64,000 nt of DNA from Steromphala cineraria (lineage: Eukaryota > Mollusca > Gastropoda > Trochida > Trochidae), in contig OU744725.1 in the NCBI GenBank assembly GCA_916613615.1, positions 51,579,575 to 51,643,574 on the forward strand. The letters are read 5' to 3'. Positions 46,801 through 58,800 of the stretch are shown in pieces. The notes under the pieces are model-generated. The model saw only the letters and a list, made by a program, of their open reading frames with translations. It had not been told where the DNA came from and did not search any database. A program made the translations under genes and the position numbers. Numbering within the stretch: position 1 is the first letter of the stretch; every line of letters starts with the position of its first letter.

Positions 46801-49800
46801 TACAATATTTTTAAAATGATGATGAGAATGTACCTCAATGTAGATGTAGTGCTTGGAGTTCTCTATACAGTGGATGTATGCTTCGTGGATGGAGCACTCC
46901 GTTGCACCGATACCAGAGGACCAGCCGCATGTACTCCGCAATATCTACACAACCAGAAATAGAGCTTATTTTTTAAACACATTTTAATTTTTTTCTTCTG
47001 TCAACAGAATTACATGGGACAAGTATTGTTTTTAAATCAAGAGATTGCCTTTTATGATTTTCAACAGAATTCACATCGTAAATTATCATTATTAAGCAAG
47101 CATATATATTTCATGTGATTAAAATAAAAAAGAACAAAACATGAGATTTGAAAAAGTTGAAATTAAAAAGAGCCAAACAAATTTACTGCCCAACTTACAA
47201 TTATCAACATTATTAAAAAGGCGTTAATCTGAAACTTCCCCCAAGGTCTGTTTTGAAAATTATAATTCTTCGGCATTTATGAAAGATAGAAATGTGCTCG
47301 TAGCAATGATAAAAAATGATTTAATTCTTACCTGTGTCTTGACGTTGAAGGTGATGTTTTTGATTGGCTGAGGAATGAAACATTTGACCGTATCCTTGGG
47401 AACCAGAAGCGGATAGCTGTTGTTCTTCTTACATTTAGCCAGCTGACAAAGAAAAACATTGGTGAGAATTTAAAATAATTTCAGAGTTGAAACTTACAAA
47501 TGGAACTTACATAAATACTTGATGATTATGATGATCATCATGCAACGAACCTTTGTGAAGTTCCAGCGACCAATAAAATGCCTTGCTACATCTCTGGCTG
47601 CCTTCCCATAAACCACTGCTCCGATATCGTGCCAAGGCATACGTGGTGTAACTGTCCGATCGATGAAGTCTTGAAAGTAATGACATATTTTTAAATCTCA
47701 TGCTATTGATCTAACTCGAATATTAAATTTTTAAGCTTCATATGGATTAGAATCGAAATCATGCAGGCAGTTGTTAACTTGTTTCATTGTGTATAACAAC
47801 ATTGCTGACAATGTACTGCTGAGAGATATATGCCATTAAGATAGTGAACAAATGTAACATTGTTATATTTTGGATCACACTATCTTTAATAGTACAGATT
47901 CTTGTACTTTTTCAACCCACACCCATAGAGTCCGACAACACCGCCAGCAATTACCATACCAGCAGATAACCAACAAATGTAAAATTGTTATATTTTGAAT
48001 CATACTATCTTTGATAGTACAGATTCTCGTACTTTTTCAAACAAACATCCTCAGAGTCAGGCAACACCGCCAGCAATTACCATACCAACAGCTAACCAAC
48101 CTACCAATTTCATTATCCACCATACCAGCAGCTAACCAACCTACGCATTTCACCATCCACCATACCAGTTGCTAACCAACCCACCTATTTCATTATCCAC
48201 CATACCAGCAGCTAACCAACCTACCCATTTCACCATCCACCATACCAGCTGCTAACCAACCCACCCATTTCATTATCCACCATACCAGCAGCTAACCAAC
48301 CTACGCATTTCACCATCCACCATACCAGTTGCTAACCAACCCACCTATTTCATTATCCACCATACCAGATGCTAACCAACCTACCCATTTCACCATCCAC
48401 CATACCAGCTGCTAACCAACCTACCCAGTTCACCATTAACAATCTGTACTATTGAGTTCAGTGTGATCCAACATGTAACAATGTCACAAATGTATTGATG
48501 AGTTCATGCAGAGGCACAAACCAACTAACACACCTGCATAAGGAGATTCCAGCTCAACAAAGTCCTTGTGTATAAAGTTGACGTAATCCTTGCCGATCCA
48601 GAGTTTAGACGAGCCCTTCAAACCACGCTCCGCAATGTCCTGTTCACTCTTTGTGCGCTGGATATCTGGCGGCAGCTCTCGTCCAACATCAAAACTGAGA
48701 ACAAAATTTATGGAGTTGTATTTTACAAGTTAATATATTTTGACACCCTTCCCCACCGCCCAATAGTACAAGATACTGGTTTGTGTCACGTGACCTCTCT
48801 TATGGAACTAGCAAATGCTCTCATTAACATTGGTCAATTATCGCTTGTTTGACAAGGGAAGTTTCACATTATATCAATGCGTCTGTTGTTATTGTTTGAG
48901 TAAATTTTGGTATGTTAATGTGAACTTCAAGAAATCAGAAGACTTTATAAAGAAAATATTTTTAAAGAAAATTGAAACTAACCTGCTAGATTTAAATTTA
49001 AATTTATTTTCTGATACATACCTTCCACTTCGGTCCCTGAACTTGCCCATTAACTGAAATGTTTTGAAAATGTTTTCATTAGCATGTTATTTTATTGCTT
49101 TTGAGAGACAAAATTCTTTAAATTTTAAAGTAATAACATGATATCATAATTTTTATATCAATACCCACTCTGCATCAATAGCAAATCACAAAATAATCTA
49201 CAAAAACTGATCATCATTATCATGTTCAAATATTAATAAACAGGGGAATAAAATCATCTTTAGGTTTCTGAAATCTAATCTTAAATCAAGAGAGTGAAAT
49301 CAACTTACAAAGTTTCTTCGTTTCTGTTTCTGATCAGACATGAAGTACTCCCTAGGAATCCTCTCTGGAGTTTGAGTCTGTCGAACTTTAGACTCAAACT
49401 TCTGAACATTGAACACCATTTTCCATCTTCGCCTCGCATCAGCATTTACCCCAGGACTTGACGGCCCCGCCTCGTTACCACGGTTATTGTTCTGTTCACG
49501 GTCCCGTCCCATCAACTTACTGAATGCTTTTAATCTCACTGCAGCAGACGCCATATCTGTCACGTCACTGGCTGATTTGCCTTTTGTCTTTTTGGCTGAT
49601 AATTTGGGATTGGTTTCCGCAGTTATGAGTTCTGAATGTGAATTATGTGAAGCTTGAGATCGGTTTGACGTATTACTTCCGGCACTAGTTCGAACACGTG
49701 CGTTCACACGGTCTACGTTTTCAGGAATGATTATATCTTCATCCTCCAGAGCTTTTAACTTCTTCAGCTTCCCCTTGCTATCTTGTTTACCAGATATATC

Positions 49801-52800
49801 CTGACTCTTCTTAGGAATGATTAACTTCAGATTTTTCCTGTCCGCAGTTTCTTTCCATAAATGGACGCCATTTTCTGAATTTTTGGCATTCATATCTGCC
49901 TCCAACACAGGACTCACAGATACTGAGACATGGTCTACATTATCCATGTGTACATCTGCATGTGTCGTCTCTTGTGATTGGTCAGTTTGTGTCACATGAC
50001 TAGTATTCACACATTCAGATTTAGGTACTGTTTTCCTAAGAACAACTTCAGACAAGTCTTGATCATCAGAAACACCATTGACAGCTTGTGGAGGATGACG
50101 CTCTTCCCGAGAAATCACATCCGGATTATCAGCAGCACTGTCCAAGGCAATGTGAGTATCGATGTCAGTAACACAGACTCCTGAGGAGATTTTGGACTCT
50201 CCCGCACCCCCTCCGAAGCCTGTGACATCAGAGTCTTTGAGAGGGGGTATGTGCATATCTGGAAGTTTCACAGGGGTTGCAGGAATCACATTGATGCTCA
50301 CATCAGAAGGGGCAGCATTCGGGGCGGGGGTATTCACAATATTATGGGGCACCTTCAGTATATCTGATGATCCGAGTTCATCTGTGACCTGGTTGACAAG
50401 AAGTTAAATACGTTAAATTGATCAACTGCACAGATTGATCATAACAAAAATGAAATTGCATATTCGTAATGCACTACACGCCATTTTGGCAGCTTGGATA
50501 TTATAGTCACAAATAGTTACAAACATAAGGCAACTGACTCTAAAATCAAACTTCCTTTTTTGATTAAATTAAAAATTTCTTGAAGGTGAAGACATCAATG
50601 ATATCTCTCTCATCTAGCAAACTCAACTAACAAGGACACCACAATATCAAAATAAGTCATTAATTATTGTATCTAAAACAATAATAGAGCTAAATAGTAC
50701 AGCTCACACCACTGTGTAAAGACTGTATAGCTCTTTCTCACATTCAATCCAGAAGTCAACCATATTATCCAAATATATCAAGGTAAACCAAAGCCAGAAC
50801 AAGGAATTTATAAACATGGAGGGAGTTCACCTCAATGAACTTCATACCCACAATCCTACACCAACATCCCCTCCCCGTTAAAATCGCCACTGCTGACGGT
50901 GATTAGGCTAAATAGACTGTGTAGATCTCACCTCTGTGATGTCAGTAGTAGCGGACTCCTCGGGATGGATGCTAATGGCGGAGTCCGAGAGCTCTGTGGA
51001 CTGTTGCTGTAGGTGTACTGAACCCAGGTCCCTGAGTCTGGGGACAAACAGGTAAGGTAAAGGACTTTGCATCATTAAAATGGTATATAGGATTAGGGAA
51101 TACAAGGAAAATAGTCATCAGGAAAGGCATTAATGAAATCATTACACATCTTTTGATCCTGACGCTGAAATGAACTTACAGGCTTAACACAATCTTGAAG
51201 TATGAAATATAAATTTGTGTGAGACAAGTAACATTAATCTAAAAATTTATCCTATCAATCTATTTTCAGATTGAATTAATAAATTAAAATAAAGTAAAAT
51301 CCAAAACTATCTGGTCACCAAAATCTTCTTTTCAAAATGCATCAAGACACAGGCTTTTCTATCTTTGTAGGTCAACAATATTTTGAATCCTGGTCTAAAT
51401 GAATTATCAACCCTATTTAAAGCCTCCATCGAGACGTTGATGCAAAATATTATCCATCTACCAAGACTAAAACTGACCTGTGGCGCTCGTCGTCCCACCG
51501 CCCGTAACAGAGATCAATCCCACCGAGGAAGGCAACAGTCTGATCAATGACCACAAGCTTCTCGTGATGCGCCCACAACAACACCCCGTTAGCACCGTGG
51601 TCCGGGTGTCTCAGGACCTGCAAATTGTGCAATACAAAACATTAAGTGAGTGAAAGAATCCTGAAAGTAACCAGCCCAAAACTGGTACTTTGTCAAATGA
51701 AAAAAAAAACTTCAAAAGTTACCAACCCGGACCAAAAGTAACCATGTATCCATCTTCCTATGCAAAGCCTAAAATACCAGTTTCCGAACTGTCAGTTTTA
51801 TGCCTTGCTGCGTTCCCTTGAGTTTTCTGTACTTGCTCTCTAGCTTACTATGACAGAAACAATAGTCCAATCAGAAAGTAAAAAGTTCTGGAATTGCTAA
51901 CAATTGCCTTTAGGGAAGCTGATATCAGCACGGAAAACTCAAGGGTCGACATCAAGGCATAAAACTGACAGTTCTGAAACTGGTGTTTTAGGCTTTGCAT
52001 AGGAAGATGCCATGTATCAGGCTGGTGGAGAGTCCATTATACACTGCATCAAGGGTACTTAACCCTTTTACACCTATCAAACCAGAAATCAGGTCTCAAT
52101 AACAAGAAGTTAAATAGAGATGGTCAAATAGGAGGTTTATTTTTTTTAAATTTTGACAAGGATGAGCTTGAGAGGTTTTAATAGATAAATAGTGTCCAAG
52201 CTTTTCAATTACAAACTTGAGAGGCAAGGTATATTTTCACCATGGCATTTATGTTTTCCTTGAGATTACTATTATGTAAAGGTTATATGCTCCTTTGAGG
52301 TTGATATGGGATATACAGCCCGAGGCGAAGCCGAGGGCTTTATATCCCATATCAATCGAAAAGGAGTATATAACCGTCTTACACAACATGGGACATCATT
52401 TTAGAACTTATTTTTCTATTTTGTTAAACATCAGCTAACCTCGACTTTACCACTTCTCGATTTTCCTTCAAAGATTTTTCAAAAAAAAATAAACTAGGCT
52501 TGATTTTTGTTAATTTGTCAAATAAAGACCTTTAATTAGCCTTTCATTGAGACAGAGTAATTATCGGCTGTGAAAACCCCACCTGGGTCAGGGGCCATAA
52601 AACTTGCGCGTGTGTGACGTAATAAACAGACTACACAGATAAACCTATCATAATTTGAACTGCAATACTGCCTAAATAATTGTTTAATTATCATTGATGT
52701 GGATATCCTTTTTAACACCAAATGCTTATTACTGTTACATCGTAAAATGATTTATCTAACTGGGTGGAAAACATTTTCTAAAAATCGTTTATTATTGGGT

Positions 52801-55800
52801 TTTTTTCTGTGGTATTGTTATGATAGATTATAGATATAACGAGACTACTTCTGCTTATGACGTCACAAAAAGGGGGTGTAACCAGTAACGGGCAGTCATG
52901 CATTCAGTGGTTTGTGGCCAGATAGGTCTAAGCTGTCCATCGCACCTAGGTCGTTATGTCAAATAGCAAAGACAAAGACAAAGGAAATAATCTCCCGCGT
53001 TGTGTAAGAACAAATAGTCTTCCTCAAACAACTGAAGTCAATTGATGTTTCCAAAAGAAGAAAGGGCACAACAACATTTTCACTTCAGATATCTTCATTT
53101 TCAGTAGCCTTTATGCCCAATTGTTTCACATTACATTGACAGACAATTCCATAAGATGAATATTGCTGGGAACAAAATGATTAAAGATTCACCTTAATGT
53201 TCTCGCTGTTCTTCATCATGAGTATATGTTTACTGTATCTACTCTTGATGCCAAGAGCAAGCTCCACTTCTTTGTACAACAACACATACACCTTCACTCC
53301 AGCATCCTGAAACCCAAAAAATACTATCATCCAAAACAGTCTTCCAGAGGAGATATGACTTGTTGAATACAAAGAGGAAACTAAATGACCTTCCATTTAA
53401 TACTATTCTTATTAACGATTTTGTATGAAACAAGCAGATCGAGTTAGATACCAAATCAATCACGAGTTTAATAAAGATAGCGTTCAATGGAAGGTGGTTT
53501 AGTATTCTGGGCCTAGATTTTCGAAGCTTACGTAGTGCTAAAATAGCCGTAAGTCAATGTTAATGTATGGTACTTACAACTAACTTAGCACTAAGAGAGC
53601 TTTGAAAATCTAGGCCCAGTTTATTTCTTGTCCTAAAAATCAAGCAAAACCAAGCTGAAACAAACATTTCCACAATTTGGCAGCCATTTTGACCTCATGC
53701 ATGCTAATACAGTGATGTCTCAACCACACACTACTCTGACGTCATACTTCAATTATATTATTACACAATATTAACGCCATATAAATATTACACTTCTGTA
53801 TCTTACACGGGCGAGTAATAATAAGCGATATCTCCTTGGAGTTATTATTTGACAGTAGATTTTGAACAATGCCCTGCAATCAACAAGTATATGACATCAC
53901 ATCCTGTCTCAAGTTACGAACATTACGCTAACTCCACTAATCTGTACGCTGGGCTCAGAAGCTAGATTTGCTCGTGATTTGATTGGCTATATCCAAAGTC
54001 GGGCCGCGCGAGCGAATCTAGCTTCTGAGCCCAGGGTACAGATTAGTGGAGGTAGCGTAACATTCGTATCCTTAGACAGGATGATGACATCACAAACATT
54101 TTGTACCATCAATTCATGACATCACAATGCCATGATGTCATAAACACTTATTAAATGGAAAAAAAAATCCAGGTCCATCTTTCTCTCCGAAAATGTTAAC
54201 AAAATATTAATGCCTTATCATAATAACTATAACAGCACAACGTGCAATGGTTAGGAACTAGAGACTAACCGCTTTCCTCTGAAGTATAACATCCAGTCTC
54301 CATTTGTCACCTTCAGTCATTGGTCGCTTCATGTAGATCTCGGGACTTAACCTACAATGTTGGAATTTCACTTAAGGACAACAGTTCAAATGTTAAAGTA
54401 TCAGGATGTTTTTATAGTATGCCTTTTTTCTCTAACTGCATAAAAGGCATGTGTTGTAAAAAAATAGTATGACATGGAACGCAAAAATGAATTTAAACAA
54501 ATTCAAATAACATCAATATAAATGTGAACAAAACAGAAGATCAATTAAAAATAAAAAATTATACATAAACATTAAAGAAGATTTAAAAGTACTCATGAAG
54601 TTGGTTGATGAGAAATAATGATTTTAATTTTCAGTAGAATGTTGAGTTTAGATTCAGATGAAAGTATCATGAAGTTTGAGGAGAAGAAATCATGATGTTT
54701 TTTCTTTAGAATTTCTAGTTTGTGATATGCATACACTTCAGATGAAAGTAATGAATTTCAAAGAATTATGAAGACAAGTAATTCTATGGATGAACAACTT
54801 CTTTATTGGATAGAAGCGACGTTTGGGTATAGATTCTTATACTGTTTTCAAGCATATGGTGAAAAATGAGGAGTACAGCAATTTATACAGTTTGGTATGA
54901 TAATGAGAAAACAAAAACAGTAACCTTATACCATCAACTTCTATAATGCCACTCAAACAGCTCATTCAAAGAATAATATTTTTCTGAAGTATTCTTACCA
55001 CCAGTCTGTGATATAAATCTCTTCCTTCGCTTTTTCCAAGGCTTCTGCTACAGCTTCAAAGTACGATGAACCATCCACAAACCTGTTGAATAATGATAAA
55101 ACTTGGTAACGTATAAAAAATGACTTTCACCACAAAAACCTTCTAGATTGCCTTTACTGTATGGGAATTACGAAGAAGAAGTATACTCTGCAATAAATCT
55201 GATAAAGGATTGTACACCAAAATATTGTATACAAGTAGGTTAATTTAGAATAAAAGTACCGAGGGTACAGAAGCTCACCTTAAAATGAATGATGTGGTAA
55301 AATGGTTTAATTATACATGTAACCATCTTTTATATAATTGATTATGGCTGCCATCATGATGTTTTTATCTTTTAAAATACTAGTCTTCTTTTGGAAACGA
55401 CTAGAGCTTGAACAAACATTAATACACGAATGATATAATCATGATAAGTTAACAAGCAGTAGGTTTTTGTATTACCTTTTTCTATATCTATGGCTGAATT
55501 GGTGACCATCTTGTACTTTTTAATCTTCAAAATGCTACTTTTATGTGGGCATCCGTATTAATTTCATTATGATATCTTGATTGGTTTAGGTGTATCCATT
55601 TAAATGTCATTCATTACTTACAGGATGGTGGCCACTTACATTTGTTTTGTAGTGAATCATTAATATGATTTCAAGATTATTTCACTGATGGTTATGCTGC
55701 ATGGGATATTGAGAATCCCAATAGTACAGATTTTTCAAGGAAAATGAATGACTGATTGAGAGGAAAGTCATAAACACAGCAGTGCATAAGACACGTTTAT

Positions 55801-58800
55801 TTTGTTCACATAATATTTACATGTCAAGTGACCATGAGATGTCTTTCATTAAAGTATCAATTTATTTAACACTCATACAGTACTATAATGGTAAACATTT
55901 TTGCATTGTCAAATCAACAGAGAGATATGACAAATCAAATTTCCTTACTTTTCTTACTAAACCCTTTTCGATTTTCATCTGCATATTTATTCCACATCAA
56001 CTTATCATGTAGATTGCTAAACACAAAGCTTATTGTAGACAAATTTTGTGTAAGTTGTTATTCTTAGAAAGAACATATCACTGTCATGAGAATACAAGTC
56101 CATAACTTTTATTGCATACACATGGGCCATGGCCATATAGCATAATGCTCTACCATATCAATTGGGTCAGGTTGATTATGCAACAGACTAGCAGCTGACA
56201 CTGTGATGCTAGCAGCCTGCCTTGGGATGTGTATTAGACAGCATAGTGGAATATCTGAACTCTGGTTGACCCCTTAAGTGTGGTATTTAAAGGAATATAA
56301 GGGAGATACCATTGTTTAAAATTTAACATGTTTAATGTGATTTGGTTTTTGCAGCTAATTGCCATAAAGATTTTAAACAAATTAATCAATTATGTTTGTC
56401 TTTCATCTTAATTTTTTTTAGAAACACTTAAAAATATAGAACAACTTGCACGACAATCTTAAATATTCCATATTTAAGATAATATTATCATTAGTAAGTT
56501 CAAATTAGAGAATTTTTCTGGTGCCAGTGATCACTTGATGAAAGCTTAAAATTTAATAATAATGATGTGTCATCTGCAGCTGAAAAGTCAATATGGCTGC
56601 TATTGCGGCCATCTTGGATTCTCAAAACTGAAACGTCTACCTTTCTGTGCGGAATCACTATAGGTATAACATACTACAATATAAAAATGATATCTAGATT
56701 GGTTAAGGAGAAATAGTCTTTGTCATGAAATCTAATTTAAAATTCAATATGGCTGCCATGGCGGCCATATTGGATTCTCAAAACTTAAACGTCTACCTTT
56801 CTGTGCGGAATCACCATAGGTATAACATAATACAATTTCAGAATGATATCTGTATTCGTTTAGAAGGAGTAGTCTTTTTCATGAAATCTAATTGAAAATT
56901 CAATATGGCTGTCATGGCGGCCATCTTGGATTCTCAAAACTGAAACGTCTACCTTTCTGTGAGGAATCACCATGGGTATAACATACCACAATTTCAGAAT
57001 GATATCTGTATTCGTTTAGAAGGAGTAGTCTTTTTCATGAAATCTAATTGAAAATTCAATATGGCTGTCATGGCGGCCATCTTGGATTCTCAAAACTGAA
57101 AAGTCTACTTTTCTGTGGGGAATCACCATGGGTATAACATACTACAATTTCAGAATGATATCTGAATTCGTTTAGGAGGAGTAGTCTTTTTCTTGAAAGT
57201 TTACGGACGGACGGACGGACGGACAGACGGACGGACGGACAGACAGACGGACGACGGACGAAGCGCCATGACATAAGCTCACATTTACTTTGTAAAGGTG
57301 AGCTAAAAACTTGCTTTCTCAAACATCTGATAGTGAATGAAGTGTCATAAAATCCTTACTTTCAACTAAGGATGAGCAAACGTGCATTTCTGGCTTATTG
57401 TTGACAGCATATAAGCTCATAAGGGGGCATATAAGAATAACACCTTTGATAGGGACAAATACAAGAAAAATCTAACTGTGGTTTATCATTTACAATCCTA
57501 TGAGATGAGATTTTGCTGTTTTTTCAGGGGTTAGTAAGAGTGATTTTTCAATTAAATAGCAATTTAATTTCCTTTCAAGCAATTTGACATAAATCTTGTA
57601 CAGGAATCCACAAACTATTGCTACAAGGAGTAATGGAGTTATTGTTATTCTCTCACTTTAGAGATTTCGCAAAAACATTTAAGTTTTTTCCATTGCACAC
57701 GGACACAAACAACCTTAGGGCTGCTGTGTTGTGTGAGTGTTAGGAAATAAAGTGTCATGAGCTCTGCAGCTCATCAGGCTTTATATTGTTTGATGATAAA
57801 AGACGAAACAACTGGTTTAAGAAACAGGCACAACCCTTGTCAAGCCCAAATTTTTCAGTCAGGATCTACATATCCCAATAAACAAAGGATAGCGCAACAG
57901 TGACAAAGACGAACCATACATCCTCTCAGGCCTGATGAGCTGAAAGTCGACAAGCTCAACTCACCATCTTGCATATGAGTCCTCCCTGAGAGGCGCGTAC
58001 GACTGGAAGCGGTTGACCTGCGTGTAGTCTTTAGCCGTGTTCTCTGCCCTGTTCTCCAGACACTCCTTCCACTCTCTCGCCTTTCTCGAGGTCCAACACT
58101 TTATCAACAGCTTCCTGTACGGCAATAAACAGTGAAAATAGCATGAATCATATTTCCTTAAAAGCAAGAGTCATCAGAAGATAAAATATCTCTCCGAAAA
58201 AATATGCCATGAAAATCAAGGATAAACTCTGCAGAATATTATATGAACTAAACAGGGGGCGTAGCTCAGTGGTAGAGTGTCCCCGGAAGACCGAAGTTCG
58301 ATTCCTGGTCGTGTCATACCAAAAGAAGTTAAAAGGTGGGAGTTGTTGCTGTCTTGCTTGACACTCAGAATTGTAAAGGAAGAACAATAGTTTAACTTGC
58401 GCTGCACTGTGGCTGCCGGGTGCTTAGGTACAACCCGAATTTCCAATAATTTATGTATGTACTGAGGATAATAAAGAGATATTATAATTATTAAAAGGTG
58501 AACTATATGACCTGCCTAAGCAATTTCAGTTGCAGAAGAATCAAAACATTGTCCCACAGGGCATAAGACACAGGTAAAAGAAAACAAGAGCCATCAGGAG
58601 AGATGGCTTATACCCCCCGGCTCAACTGAAGTTGAATGATCAGTTTTAGCAATTATTTTTAGATACTGATTGTGTGAATAATGTTGTGTGAATATATGCA
58701 GCTAATTTTGTTTGACTTTTAATAACCACCATAAGACTATGATAAACCACATCTAGGTCTTTTCAATAAGTAAATGCTTACGTTATGTCATCGTCAAGTT

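Noticed and set aside
47507..47701. Minus-strand frame with [20 protein letters not shown] as a separate protein
   Set aside because: It is an out-of-frame reading of PLD exon n.
58254..58320. Functional tRNA gene
   Set aside because: The B box is followed by a conserved non-tRNA body shared with 62.0 kb, as in a SINE.
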